From the IMG/VR virus record IMGVR_UViG_3300042332_001412, positions 1 through 54,016 of that record: 54,016 bases of DNA; one strand, given 5' to 3'. Positions 8,018-17,238 of this stretch are shown here, piece after piece. The notes under the pieces are model-generated. The model was given only the letters and a program-made list of their open reading frames with translations, did no database searches and was not told the origin of the DNA. This DNA is from a virus. Positions within the stretch are counted from its first letter, which is position 1. Each line of letters begins with the position of its first letter. Made by a program: the position numbers and the translations under genes.

Positions 8018-9694
8018 CTACCTATATTCCCACATGTACGCCATGTCTCCATATTCATCAGTATTCCATTTATTATCAGCAGCAGAAGTCCAATAATCTC
8101 CTTTATTATCTACAAATGTAGTTTCTGAATCTGTTAAGCCATCCAGTATAAAACCAAATGGAGCCATATCCTGCTCAATAGCCTCTCTTTGATCTTCAAA
8201 AATTCTTTTTCTAACATCATTTGAAGTAAGCTCCCTAAAATAAGGTTGAGTTGATAGCCAAGAGAAAATAACTAGACACATTGCCAAGTCATCATTGCAA
8301 CCTTCTTCTGCCGAAAAGGTATCACTTTTTTGAATAAAAGTTGTGAGTTCACTAATAATATCGTAGTCAGGTATTAATAATTTATCATCTTCAATCATTG
8401 CTTTCAAGTTGGCACAACCATATTTCTTAACTGCCTTGGTCATTTTGACTCCAAGTTGTGCCTTATTGGAGAATCCAGTTCCAACAATCTGTCCTGCACG
8501 ACCCTTCATTGCACACATAAGAAGATTATCATATTCAAGATCAAATTGAAGAATATCAGCTACCTGCCCTCCAATGTCATTAACCTCTACTAGGACATTT
8601 GAATTGTTATAACTTCTACCTACAGTATCAATGATATTTGGGAATAAAATAGGTTTGATTTCGTTATTTTTATATTTTGCAACTAACTTATATGGAATTG
8701 TAGTTACATCCATAACAGTAAATGCAGAGTAGTCATTTCCAACACCTCTTGCCACATCCACAGTCATTACATAATCATGACCTTCTATCGGATCTTCATA
8801 TACATCTAATCCTGCACTTCTCTTCAATGGATCATCATAGACCATTGTACGAAGTTTATTAGGATTGATTAAAGTATCAACAGATCCCAGGAAGGTACAT
8901 TCAAATTCCTGCTCAAACTGTCTTTGAGAAGTGTTTGAAATAGTTTCTTCTTTCCACTTCTGGTCTCTTCCTGGAACATCCCACCAATTAACTTCCAATG
9001 GTGTGTAACTGTTCTTTCCTCGTTCTGCATCGTGCCAGAACTTATAGAACATGTTCATTCCATTTGGAGTGGAAATGATAATAACTTTGGTAGTCTTACC
9101 AGATGAAATAGTGGGATATACAGAACTGAAAAACTGTTCTGCAATATGGTTTGGAATGAATGCAAATTCGTCCAGGAAGATGATGTTAAAAGAGTTTCCT
9201 CGGACAGCAGATGATGAGGTAGAAGCAGCAATAATCTTGGATCCGTTCTCTAGCTCCAGTGATCCACGGTTCCAAGAACCCACGCCCTGCTGTAGCCATT
9301 TAGGTAGGTTTTCGTATGATAACTGCAATCTGGATAGAAGTTCCCTTGAGGTCTCTGCTTTGTTTGCAAGAATTGCGATTTTTACATTTGGATTGAACAA
9401 AGCATAATGTAACAGATAGGAAACAACCGTAGTTGATTTTCCAGTCTGTCTTGGAAGCTTTGCGATATTAAATCTATGCCTATGAAAATTGTCAATCAAT
9501 TTTTCTTGGAAGTCCCACATTTTAAATGGGACTAGACCATCATCAAGAGAAACAATTTTGATGTATTTTTTTGCAAAGTAGATTGGATCTTCTTGGCACT
9601 TCAAATACTCTTCTAGCTGTTCAGAAGTAAATTGAATCTGAACATTGGAAGGTTTGAGATTAGGATTACCCTTATAACTAGATCTTTCACTCAT
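8018..9694 (-). CDS. gp17: Terminase large subunit gp17
   Basis: The DNA-packaging motor ATPase and headful nuclease that docks on the portal. The 558-residue protein shows a Walker A of the terminase type (PRQTGKST, residues 81-88), Walker B (IIFLDEF, Asp175/Glu176) and the coupling motif ISTPNG (207-212). The RNase-H-like nuclease residues are Asp313 (TVDVARG), Glu370/Asp373 (EVND) and Asp468/Asp469 (CNDDL). Length is comparable to T4 gp17 (610). No intron or inserted endonuclease is seen. It starts 7 bases after the stop of the upstream gene. Confidence 0.97.
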   Translation of the reverse strand: MSERSSYKGNPNLKPSNVQIQFTSEQLEEYLKCQEDPIYFAKKYIKIVSLDDGLVPFKMWDFQEKLIDNFHRHRFNIAKLPRQTGKSTTVVSYLLHYALFNPNVKIAILANKAETSRELLSRLQLSYENLPKWLQQGVGSWNRGSLELENGSKIIAASTSSSAVRGNSFNIIFLDEFAFIPNHIAEQFFSSVYPTISSGKTTKVIIISTPNGMNMFYKFWHDAERGKNSYTPLEVNWWDVPGRDQKWKEETISNTSQRQFEQEFECTFLGSVDTLINPNKLRTMVYDDPLKRSAGLDVYEDPIEGHDYVMTVDVARGVGNDYSAFTVMDVTTIPYKLVAKYKNNEIKPILFPNIIDTVGRSYNNSNVLVEVNDIGGQVADILQFDLEYDNLLMCAMKGRAGQIVGTGFSNKAQLGVKMTKAVKKYGCANLKAMIEDDKLLIPDYDIISELTTFIQKSDTFSAEEGCNDDLAMCLVIFSWLSTQPYFRELTSNDVRKRIFEDQREAIEQDMAPFGFILDGLTDSETTFVDNKGDYWTSAADNKWNTDEYGDMAYMWEYR

Positions 9695-9700
9695 AATAAA

Positions 9701-10705
9701 TTATTTTAATTTTGGTTTTTGCCAATCGGGACCTTTTAATTTTGATTTTGCTGCAGATTGTTCTCCTGCACTTGTTGTTCTATCTGCAAGATTTCTAATC
9801 TTTGCTTGTCTCTTAGCAGCACTATGTCCAGAACCAATTTGGAAACTTACATTATCTGCCTCATTCATGAACTGAGAGAAAGATTTTGATTCACCTCTTA
9901 GTTGACGATAATGAGCTTTTAATTCTGCTCCGCCAGAAGCTCTAGCTCCTTTGAGCCAAGGATCTTCATCTGAATCATTTGACTTACTAACTGGCTTGGT
10001 GCTTGATTTATACTTAACTTTTGACGAAGTTGGTTTGCGAGGCATATAGACTTTTCCGCCACTTGCAGTTCTCTCACCAGTATCTACTCTATTCTTCAAT
10101 CTATCTACAATTCTGCTAAGCACTCCTTCATCAATTTTCTCATCTGATGCCAGATATTCTGCAGCAGTATCTACAAAGTCTGCGGCTCTTGTAATTTTAG
10201 ATTGAACCCATGCAGGAAGTTGTTGATCAGACTTGCGAATAATTCTGCGAAGCATTGCAATAGATCTTTCCATTTGATCTAATTCAAGCTTTGCCATATA
10301 TCCTTCATGGTCTTTTATTTTACCAGAAGCAATTTCTTTATGATCTTCGTTCATTTTTAATTGTCTGGTATTCATTTCCCATGCACTTGGTCCATAGGAA
10401 CATTCAGATTTAGTTTCTTTTTTTTCACATAAATGGCAATAACGAACTTCTTCTTTCTCTTCTTTGACGGATTTTTTTCCATCTTTCCATTGAGACTTTA
10501 GTTGCTTTTCCATCTTTAATAAATGCTTGTAATAGTTAGGAAACTCAGCAATATGCTGGAGAGCAATTCCATAAGCCTCATCATGAGTGGTTACATGCTC
10601 TCTTTCTACAGTAGAACCGACTTCTGCTTGTCTAACAACATAATTAACAGAAACGCCATGTTTTTTGGCGATTTCCTTTTCTGTAGGGACTCTAAGCTTA
10701 GCCAT
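9701..10705 (-). CDS. DUF5661-like conserved phage protein
   Basis: A 334-residue protein. The N-terminal 70 residues (KEHGVSVxYV-type start, then VEREHVTTHDEAYGIALQHI and PNYYKHLLKMEKQLK) resemble the DUF5661 pattern of phage proteins. A CHLCEKKETKSEC segment (about residue 90) could bind a metal. The middle has LPAWVQSKITRAADFVDTAA, a block I associate with T4-like cyanophages, and the C-terminal third is basic and low complexity. It lies between a virion-type gene and gp17 and overlaps the former by one base. It may be a virion or packaging accessory; no enzymatic role is claimed. Confidence 0.55.
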   Translation of the reverse strand: MAKLRVPTEKEIAKKHGVSVNYVVRQAEVGSTVEREHVTTHDEAYGIALQHIAEFPNYYKHLLKMEKQLKSQWKDGKKSVKEEKEEVRYCHLCEKKETKSECSYGPSAWEMNTRQLKMNEDHKEIASGKIKDHEGYMAKLELDQMERSIAMLRRIIRKSDQQLPAWVQSKITRAADFVDTAAEYLASDEKIDEGVLSRIVDRLKNRVDTGERTASGGKVYMPRKPTSSKVKYKSSTKPVSKSNDSDEDPWLKGARASGGAELKAHYRQLRGESKSFSQFMNEADNVSFQIGSGHSAAKRQAKIRNLADRTTSAGEQSAAKSKLKGPDWQKPKLK

Positions 10706-11226
10706 TATCCACCTACAACTTGAACTTGTTCAAATACTACACTAGCACCAATAGCTTCTAGTTTTGCTACCTTTACAACCTGTGGAGACACACCAGTTGA
10801 ATAAGTATAATCTTCAGTTGCAGCAGATGCATCTATATTTGTGGTGATGGCATTGCCAGTTTTTGCGGTAACTTTTTTTCCAGCAGAAGCAGCAGATTCA
10901 AATGCAGCAGGGAGAACTGATCCAGAATCTACAACAGCAATGTAATCTCCAACTGCAAACGGATGTGTATCTGTTGTTGCACCAGCAATACCTAGAGTAT
11001 ATTCGCAAGTAGCAGAATCAGTTGCTTTATAAATTGGAGCTTTTCTAGCTTTTCCTCCAGAAAGTAACAGTGATTCTGATGCTTTTACTACTACTGCAGG
11101 ACCATCATTAATTTTTACAGTGCAATCAGTAGTTGCTGTGATGCGAAACACTCCGCTGGTCATTTCGACATAACCTGTACCACCAGATGCTACTGTATTG
11201 GTGGAGATTACATTAAGTACAGACAT
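10705..11226 (-). CDS. Putative virion structural protein
   Basis: A 173-residue protein rich in Ala, Thr, Val and Gly, with a beta-strand-like pattern and almost no Trp or His. It reads like the small head-decoration or neck-associated proteins found between gp16 and gp17 in cyanomyoviruses. No specific fold is recognised. Its stop shares a base with the start of the next gene; it begins 12 bases from the gp16 stop and has GGGG upstream. Function is inferred only from position and composition. Confidence 0.5.
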   Translation of the reverse strand: MSVLNVISTNTVASGGTGYVEMTSGVFRITATTDCTVKINDGPAVVVKASESLLLSGGKARKAPIYKATDSATCEYTLGIAGATTDTHPFAVGDYIAVVDSGSVLPAAFESAASAGKKVTAKTGNAITTNIDASAATEDYTYSTGVSPQVVKVAKLEAIGASVVFEQVQVVGG

Positions 11227-11237
11227 TAAAATACCCC

Positions 11238-11657
11238 TTATTCTTCTTTATTATTTATTTTTGATTGTTTTAGAAACTTTTGAAGTTCTGCAGTACTTCC
11301 AACAAACATAGTATTATTTACAGTAGTAGGACCATTTTGCTTTACAATATCCTCATCAATGGTTTTCATTTTCTTTTGTAAATCAATTAACTTATCTGTC
11401 ATGTCTGCAATGTTTTTCATTCCCTGGAAGGCAACTTCATATGCTCTTGGATGATCGCTATTTTTAGCAACATCCATAATTCCATCAATTGCTTCTTGTC
11501 CTTTTTGAATTAAATCGTAAAGTTGCCCTCTACTATATTCATAGTCAGATTTAATATCATCAGAATCTGATTCCTCATTATGTTTTACAATTTCTACTGA
11601 AACTTCTTCATGAGGAATTATATTAAAAGTATCATCCAATTTATCGTAAGCTGACAT
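11238..11657 (-). CDS. gp16: Terminase small subunit gp16
   Basis: The DNA-recognition subunit of the packaging machine, forming a ring that regulates gp17. The 139-residue protein (T4: 164) has an acidic N-terminus and the central helical pair typical of gp16 (SRGQLYDLIQKGQEAIDGIM, then HPRAYEVAFQGMKNIADMTD and KLIDLQKKMK), followed by the TMFVGSTAELQKFL C-terminal motif. The gene directly follows gp15; in T4, gp16 and gp17 are adjacent and here two genes are inserted between them. Confidence 0.88.
   Translation of the reverse strand: MSAYDKLDDTFNIIPHEEVSVEIVKHNEESDSDDIKSDYEYSRGQLYDLIQKGQEAIDGIMDVAKNSDHPRAYEVAFQGMKNIADMTDKLIDLQKKMKTIDEDIVKQNGPTTVNNTMFVGSTAELQKFLKQSKINNKEE
11252..11259 (-). 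promoter_or_regulatory. Candidate late promoter inside gp16 3' end
   Basis: AATAAATA on the minus strand within the last codons of gp16, 26 bases before the ATG of the next gene. AT-rich background makes this weaker than the others. Confidence 0.35.
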
Positions 11658-11659
11658 AA

Positions 11660-12457
11660 TTATTCAGTCCAAAGTTCATTAAATCCAAAGTCATCATCTG
11701 CTTCTACTAAAGCATCATCTGCAGCATTAATTTGTCCATCATCATTTAAATCTTCTAATGCTTTTGGAGTTACGCTATATGTAATGTATCTATTAGCATT
11801 AATTGCAGTTCCAATATCAACATTGACTTTTTTGATGACATCAGAAGTTGTAACTGGCCCGTAGATGTATGACTTTGCAGTAAATATTAAAGTATAAATG
11901 ATAGTTCTTCTAGTGGTAAAATCTCCTTCATAATCATCTTGAATAGATACATTATTCAATAAAATAGGAATATCTTTCTTTTCATCTGTTTCTGCAACCA
12001 TGTTAATAGTGATTGAAAAATATGGCTGAAAGAAAGGTAAAATCTGTTCTAAAATTTGTACTGCATCATCATTATTTTTACTGATAATAGAAACTTCAAA
12101 ATCTAAATTGTATGGAACTGGCAAATAATGAGAATATGATTTTTCTGTGTCTCCGTTTTTTGGAGTTCTGCATACTTGAGTGGGACCAAGTTTTCTTCCA
12201 GCATCATATGAGATTGATTTCATTTCAAAAGAAATCCTTGGAAGCTGGATTTGAGTAGGTCTCCTTTTATCTAAATTTGGTTCTGCTTCGATACGAGCAA
12301 GAAATTTTTCAGTAGGACCATATGCTAGTGGAACTTTGATAGTCTGCTGAACAGCTCCATCTTTGTCCTTTCTTCTCAATTCAATATTATTAAAAAGAGT
12401 TCCAAATCCAATAATTGTTTTACGAATTGATTCGTTATAAAAATGTGTACCTAACAT
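11660..12457 (-). CDS. gp15: Tail completion / sheath terminator gp15
   Basis: The T4-type protein that caps the finished tail tube and sheath and joins the tail to the neck. The 265-residue product (T4: 272) starts MLGTHFYNESIRKTIIGFGT, a conserved gp15 N-terminus, and carries the YNLDFEVSIISKNNDDAVQI and QILPFFQPYFSITIN blocks. The last ~35 residues (QINAADDALVEADDDFG) are acidic. Its start overlaps the end of gp14 by one base. Confidence 0.92.
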   Translation of the reverse strand: MLGTHFYNESIRKTIIGFGTLFNNIELRRKDKDGAVQQTIKVPLAYGPTEKFLARIEAEPNLDKRRPTQIQLPRISFEMKSISYDAGRKLGPTQVCRTPKNGDTEKSYSHYLPVPYNLDFEVSIISKNNDDAVQILEQILPFFQPYFSITINMVAETDEKKDIPILLNNVSIQDDYEGDFTTRRTIIYTLIFTAKSYIYGPVTTSDVIKKVNVDIGTAINANRYITYSVTPKALEDLNDDGQINAADDALVEADDDFGFNELWTE

Positions 12458-13554
12458 TAAAATTCTCCCATATTTGTATATTCACCAAATGGATTTCTTT
12501 CGGTCCAATCGAGAAGTTTGTCTCCTTCATCTTCAAACCATTTATTTTCATTGAAATCATCATTTTCATTTTCAATAGAGCTAAAGGTATTGACTACCCA
12601 TTCAGCTCCGCTAGTTTGGCCAATTAAAGTTTCATTATCTTTAAAAGTTCCTACTATATCTATAAGTTCAAGCTCTTTATTAGTAACATCATAACGAATT
12701 ACTTTTCCAGTGGCTCCACTTATAGATCCAGTTACTGTTTCTTCGTATTTATAAGTTCCTTTAGGAGCCAATATTGCTTGTGCAGTAGCTCCATTTCCAG
12801 AACCAGATATTGCAACTCCAGGAACACTATTGTATCCAGTTCCTGGATCAATAATTTTAATGCCAGTTACAATACCTCCAGATATTACAGCAGAAGCTCT
12901 TGCACCAGATGCACCATTCACCGAACCAAGTGCGACAGTAGTTCCAGAAGCTGTATATCCAGTACCTCCAGAAAGTACATTAATTTGTTTAAGTCCCTCA
13001 GTAAGTTTGAATGTAATTGAATATCCTTCGTCTCTTCTAATTTTATCAATTTCTTCAATTCCAGTTTCAAATCTTTCGCTGGAATCTTCCATTACTTCAC
13101 AAACTAGTTGATAAGTTGCAATCTGTCCTAGTTGTCTAAATGGTTTATTGTGCTCTACAAATTTAATTTGGAATAATTGATTCGTGAGAGGGAAATAAAT
13201 TACATCTCCTTCATTTGGCCTATGGTTAGATAGTAAGTTGTTTGAAGAAGATATTAAATCTTCCCATCTTCTTTTGGATATAATAAATGTAGCTTCTTCT
13301 GCAATTCTAACTCCAAATTTAGTTAGTAAAGTTCCTTCTCCAGTAAATCCTTCATAGTTAGAAACATACATTTCGATCATGTAGTTTTCATCAAACATCG
13401 CAAGAGGATCTTCTCCAAATAATCTTTCATCATTAGAAAATTCTCTTGGCAAATAATAAACATCAAAGCCATAAATTTTTAAAGACTCTATGATTAGATC
13501 TTCGTAAAGTTTTTGCTCAGAAGAAGTTCCGTGAGAAAAATAAACATTTTTCAT
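12457..13554 (-). CDS. gp14: Neck protein gp14 with an inserted GxGY module
   Basis: A head-completion neck protein that works with gp13 to close the filled head and receive the tail. The ends match gp14 (for example FDVYYLPREF near residue 35, ending NPFGEYTNMGEF). The product is 365 residues against about 256 in T4. The extra length is a block at about residues 190-320 with SGGTGYTASGTTVALG, DPGTGYNSVPGVAISGSG and ATGKVIRYDVTNKELELID. Related segments occur in gp7 and gp8 of this window, so the block looks like a mobile beta-structured module. It is followed one base later by gp15. Confidence 0.9.
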   Translation of the reverse strand: MKNVYFSHGTSSEQKLYEDLIIESLKIYGFDVYYLPREFSNDERLFGEDPLAMFDENYMIEMYVSNYEGFTGEGTLLTKFGVRIAEEATFIISKRRWEDLISSSNNLLSNHRPNEGDVIYFPLTNQLFQIKFVEHNKPFRQLGQIATYQLVCEVMEDSSERFETGIEEIDKIRRDEGYSITFKLTEGLKQINVLSGGTGYTASGTTVALGSVNGASGARASAVISGGIVTGIKIIDPGTGYNSVPGVAISGSGNGATAQAILAPKGTYKYEETVTGSISGATGKVIRYDVTNKELELIDIVGTFKDNETLIGQTSGAEWVVNTFSSIENENDDFNENKWFEDEGDKLLDWTERNPFGEYTNMGEF

Positions 13555-13555
13555 T

Positions 13556-14377
13556 TTATCCGACCATATCTAATGGAGGTAGTTCATATGTAGTTTTAAG
13601 ATCTTCCATTAATTTCTCTATTTCTCCTATTGCATCGTCATACATTTGACGGCCATTGAAAGTAACTCCACCTGGCATTTGAATACCTTCAAATTTTGAT
13701 AAATTCTGTCCCCACTGCCTTTTAATTAATGCAGTTAAATAATTTTTAACCCATCGTTCATTATACAATCCAGTAAATTGATTGGGGTCAAGTGCTCGGT
13801 AACAATCAATGACAATAAAATCATCCTTGGATTGCATTCCCCAATCCAAATCTATATAAAGTCTATTTTGAACTTTATTATATCTAATATCTTTATTGCC
13901 CTCTAGCATAAAATCTAAAGTCTCAAGATAAGTCAATACCATGTAATAATTCATGATATCATATGAATAAAAATTATAAAAATCATTCAGGAAAAATTGG
14001 TATCTAAAACCAAACATGTTATTAACAAAGGCATTGGATACCTTAAAAATTCCTTGTACTCCAACAATGTGATCAGGGACAGTTAAATATCCTCTTCCTT
14101 CTTCAAAATTAAGTGTTCTTGAATTATCCGAATCGTTAGTATCTGTTTTAGTAGTAATAAAATTTCTCTTCTTTCCATTGTCAATATCTTCTTGGGTAAG
14201 TTTGTACTTTAAGTACATTCTTTCCATTCCATTATATGCTCTATCATTATATAATGAGATCGTATCATCAATTAAATCTTCAATTTGATCATCATCAACA
14301 TTAATTTCGATCACTGGTTTCCCAAGTCTACGAAGACAATATTCTTTAAGTTGTGTTCTACTACTTGGTTCTGCCAT
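13556..14377 (-). CDS. gp13: Neck protein gp13
   Basis: A head-completion neck protein, partner of gp14 at the portal. The 273-residue product (T4: 309) starts with RTQLKEYCLRRLGKPVIEIN and contains QIEDLIDDTISLYNDRAYNG, WGQNLSKFEGIQMPGGVTFN and the C-terminal YELPPLDMVG, all conserved in T4-like gp13. It overlaps the stop of the upstream small gene by one base, so translation is probably coupled. Confidence 0.92.
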   Translation of the reverse strand: MAEPSSRTQLKEYCLRRLGKPVIEINVDDDQIEDLIDDTISLYNDRAYNGMERMYLKYKLTQEDIDNGKKRNFITTKTDTNDSDNSRTLNFEEGRGYLTVPDHIVGVQGIFKVSNAFVNNMFGFRYQFFLNDFYNFYSYDIMNYYMVLTYLETLDFMLEGNKDIRYNKVQNRLYIDLDWGMQSKDDFIVIDCYRALDPNQFTGLYNERWVKNYLTALIKRQWGQNLSKFEGIQMPGGVTFNGRQMYDDAIGEIEKLMEDLKTTYELPPLDMVG

Positions 14378-14604
14378 TATGCTGACCTTCTAGTTTTGGG
14401 AGATTCTTTTTGAGTAGATGGAGAATCTTCACCAAAAGCTCCTCCATCAGATACTGAAGATTCTGTATTCATCTTAGTAATAACATTATTGAGGTAAATT
14501 ATTTTAGCCTCAAGCATAATATTTTGTGATGTCAATTCATTGATTTTCTTTTGCATCACCGATAACAAATTGTTAATTTCATCTTGATTCATAATTTTCT
14601 CCAA
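14377..14604 (-). CDS. Small coiled-coil protein of the neck/fibre cluster
   Basis: A 75-residue protein. Residues 5-45 form a clear heptad-like helix (INNLLSVMQKKINELTSQN then LEAKIIYLNNVITKM) and the tail is Ser/Pro-rich and polar. It has a good ribosome site (TTGGAGAAAA). It could be a short trimerisation or chaperone peptide acting with the neighbouring repeat protein; that is inference from the coiled coil and position only. Confidence 0.6.
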   Translation of the reverse strand: MEKIMNQDEINNLLSVMQKKINELTSQNIMLEAKIIYLNNVITKMNTESSVSDGGAFGEDSPSTQKESPKTRRSA

Positions 14605-14611
14605 TTAATAA

Positions 14612-17014
14612 TTAGTAGGTTCCTCCGTCGAGGGTTGTGGTCCAAACTGGAACTCCAGATCCATTTACAGTTAGAATTTGGTTTGAAGTTGATGCATCTG
14701 CAGTTCCTGCAGCAGCAGTGCTGGTAACTCTCTTATATGCATCAAAGAATGGAATACCATTGTGAACACCATCATCTAACTTTACAGTTTTGAAGTATGC
14801 ACTACCTCTAGTTCCACTAAAAACATTTCCACTGTTTGTTGCATCTGGAATGTATGTAAAGTAGTATGTTATTACATCCTCGCTAATTCCAGATTCATCA
14901 TAACCAAAGAAACCAGTTTTTAGACTATCACGATAGTATCTATACTCGATACCACGATCCATATTATCGTCTGCACCTTGAGTAAAGGTTAGTGCAGTTC
15001 CAGATGCAATTCCACCAGTTAGTGGATTGTTTAGAGTTACTTGAGTTCCTGAAGTAACAGTAATCGTTGTTCCTGGAGTGATATTAGCATCACCACTAAT
15101 AATATCTCCAGTATTCAATCCTGTAGTATTATCTAAAGTTAAAGTTGTTGCTCCATTTGAAGCAGATGCAGTTAGTACCTTCTCACTGATCGCATCTCCA
15201 AGAGTGAAGACAGGATCATTAACCGTCATTACTGTAGAGTTTACAGTAGTAGTTGTACCAGTTACCTTAAAGTTGCCTCGTACAACGACATCACCACCAG
15301 CATCTCCACCAGCAGGATAAGGGTCAAGGGTAATAGTTTGGCCATTTGTATCTCCATAAATTGTAGATCCGTTAATTTTTAGATCTCCAAAATCAGTTGT
15401 AGTAGCAGCAGTACCAAAATTAATGGTTGTTGCAGCACCAAATGCGTTTACTGTTGTTGCAGTTGTGTTTGCAAGATTGAAAGTGGTTGTCGAGACAGTT
15501 AGATCCCCACCATCAATGTTTACATCACCATCAACATCAAGATTATTATTGATATTAGTAGTACCAGTTGCAGCACCAATCTCAATGGTAGTTGCAGCTC
15601 CAGCGAAGTTTACTGTAGTTGCGTTGGCATTTGCAAGATTAAAGGTTGTTGTTGAAACGGTTAGATCTCCACCGTCGATATTGACATCACCATCAACATC
15701 AAGATTGTTATTAATGTTGGTTGTGCCAGTTGCAGCACCGATCTCAATACTAGTTGCGGCACCGAATGCATTTACGGTAGTTGCATTGGCATTAGCTAGA
15801 TTGAAAGTTGCGGTTGAAACTGTAAGATCTCCACCGTCAATATTGACATCTCCATCGACATCAAGATTGTTATTGATATTTGTAGTTCCACTTGCAGAAC
15901 CGATTTCAATAGTTGTAGCGGCACCAGCAAAGTTTACTGTAGTTGCAGTAGAGTTTAATAGATTAAATGTTGTTTGATCTGTGGTTAGATCACCACCTTT
16001 TACTTGTAGGTCTAGATCAACAACTAAGTTATTGTTAATATTAGTAGTTCCACTTGCAGCACCAATTTCGATGGTAGTTGCAGCACCAAATGCGTTTACT
16101 GTTGTTGCATTGGTATTAAGTAGATTAAATCCAGTCTGATTAGTGGTTAAATCTCCACCATCAATGTTAAGGTCTCTATCAATATCTAGATTTGCAGTAG
16201 AGAATGTAATTAGTTCTCCACCATTAGTTGTAGTAATATTGATGTACTCATTTACACCTTCTTTGATGATTAAAGCGCCTGCAGTATTATCCCTTAGATT
16301 AATATCTGTAGCAACATCAGTTAGATTGATATCTCCACCTTGTACAGTGAGATCTCCAGAAATTGTAAAGTCTGAAGGAGCAGCAAGAGTTCCTACATAT
16401 GCTGATCCAGCAACATAAAGATCTTCACCAATACCAACACCACCTGTTACTACAAGAGCACCTGTAGTAGTTGATGATGATGGAGTATTATCACTAATAC
16501 TGATTGCAACTCCATTTGCAAAATTCCAATCAGCACCTGTTACTTCTAGTCTATCATCAGAAGCTTCATCATATCTAATTTTAGTATCTTTACTTGTACC
16601 AAAAGTTAGAAAAGTGTCATCTGGAATGACTACTTCACCTGCACCGTTTGGATCAATATTAATATCTCCGTCTACATTGGTTGATGAAATAGTATTACCA
16701 TCAAAACCAAGATTATCTACATAAAACTCATTAATTTTCTTGGCAGAGTCTACTACCAGTGCAGAGTTGGCAGTTAGAGTTCCGTGCCCATGATCGAGCA
16801 TGTCAGTGAAGTATTTACCTCCAATGACTTCGATGTTGGCAGCGATACCTCCAGTTTCAGTTCCAGTACCCAAATACATCTTACCATAAGATGCAACTGT
16901 TGCATTTTGTGCATCAGTATAGGTAGTAGAACCCCAGGAATAACCTAATTCACCTTGTCCAAGGTTTGGTTGTCCAGTTCCAGAGGATCTTTTAATTTTA
17001 ATGATAGTTGCCAT
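14612..17014 (-). CDS. Repeat-containing virion structural (fibre-like) protein
   Basis: An 800-residue protein of low charge and high Thr/Asn/Gly/Ala content. The N-terminus (MATIIKIKRSSGTGQPNLGQ, then GELGYSW) is the 'xIKRSS...GELAY' type seen at the start of many phage fibre or fibre-attachment proteins. Residues 276-545 are five tandem 54-residue repeats (core ATTVNAFGAATTIEIGAASG then TTNINNN and DGDVNIDGGDLT), which would give a long beta-structured shaft. The C-terminus ends QILTVNGSGVPVWTTTLDGG. I expect a long virion fibre or whisker-like component, but the attachment point is unknown. Repeat copy number may vary between relatives. Confidence 0.7.
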   Translation of the reverse strand: MATIIKIKRSSGTGQPNLGQGELGYSWGSTTYTDAQNATVASYGKMYLGTGTETGGIAANIEVIGGKYFTDMLDHGHGTLTANSALVVDSAKKINEFYVDNLGFDGNTISSTNVDGDINIDPNGAGEVVIPDDTFLTFGTSKDTKIRYDEASDDRLEVTGADWNFANGVAISISDNTPSSSTTTGALVVTGGVGIGEDLYVAGSAYVGTLAAPSDFTISGDLTVQGGDINLTDVATDINLRDNTAGALIIKEGVNEYINITTTNGGELITFSTANLDIDRDLNIDGGDLTTNQTGFNLLNTNATTVNAFGAATTIEIGAASGTTNINNNLVVDLDLQVKGGDLTTDQTTFNLLNSTATTVNFAGAATTIEIGSASGTTNINNNLDVDGDVNIDGGDLTVSTATFNLANANATTVNAFGAATSIEIGAATGTTNINNNLDVDGDVNIDGGDLTVSTTTFNLANANATTVNFAGAATTIEIGAATGTTNINNNLDVDGDVNIDGGDLTVSTTTFNLANTTATTVNAFGAATTINFGTAATTTDFGDLKINGSTIYGDTNGQTITLDPYPAGGDAGGDVVVRGNFKVTGTTTTVNSTVMTVNDPVFTLGDAISEKVLTASASNGATTLTLDNTTGLNTGDIISGDANITPGTTITVTSGTQVTLNNPLTGGIASGTALTFTQGADDNMDRGIEYRYYRDSLKTGFFGYDESGISEDVITYYFTYIPDATNSGNVFSGTRGSAYFKTVKLDDGVHNGIPFFDAYKRVTSTAAAGTADASTSNQILTVNGSGVPVWTTTLDGGTY
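15380..16189 (-). repeat. Five tandem 162-bp coding repeats
   Basis: Codons for residues 276-545 of the fibre-like protein form five 54-codon units. Units 3 and 4 are nearly identical at the protein level; units 1, 2 and 5 have diverged, and unit 5 loses the EIG...NINNN end. Reading frame is preserved throughout. Confidence 0.85.
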
Positions 17015-17031
17015 TTCCGTTTCCCTGATGG

Positions 17032-17238
17032 TTAGTAGTTACCGCAATTAATGGTTAGTCCATTTCTTTCTATGATATTAGAAGCAACCCAAGCCCCAAC
17101 AGTGGCATCATATTGTAAAAGGGCTCCGTGTTGTGCATTTAATGCATCAACATCACTTAATGATGATATTTTTTGTGCTGCGTTTGCCGCAACAGTTATT
17201 ACTTGTGGCTGATTTGAAACCGTTACTTTTGTTTTCAT
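17032..17238 (-). CDS. Small putative virion protein
   Basis: A 68-residue protein with a beta-rich N-terminal half (MKTKVTVSNQPQVITVAANA). The C-terminal half (SDVDALNAQHGALLQYDATV then GAWVASNIIERNG) resembles the short 'xLLQYDxxxxxWV' motif found at the end of phage fibre proteins. Its ATG overlaps the end of the upstream gene (ATGA). It may be a detached fibre tip or adaptor. Confidence 0.5.
   Translation of the reverse strand: MKTKVTVSNQPQVITVAANAAQKISSLSDVDALNAQHGALLQYDATVGAWVASNIIERNGLTINCGNY

Noticed and set aside
15423-15977. Plus-strand 184-residue repetitive open frame
   Set aside because: Antisense of the tandem fibre repeats; repeats produce a long open complementary frame.
15380-16189. 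CRISPR-like array
   Set aside because: Units are 162 bp, in frame and without unique spacers; this is a protein repeat.
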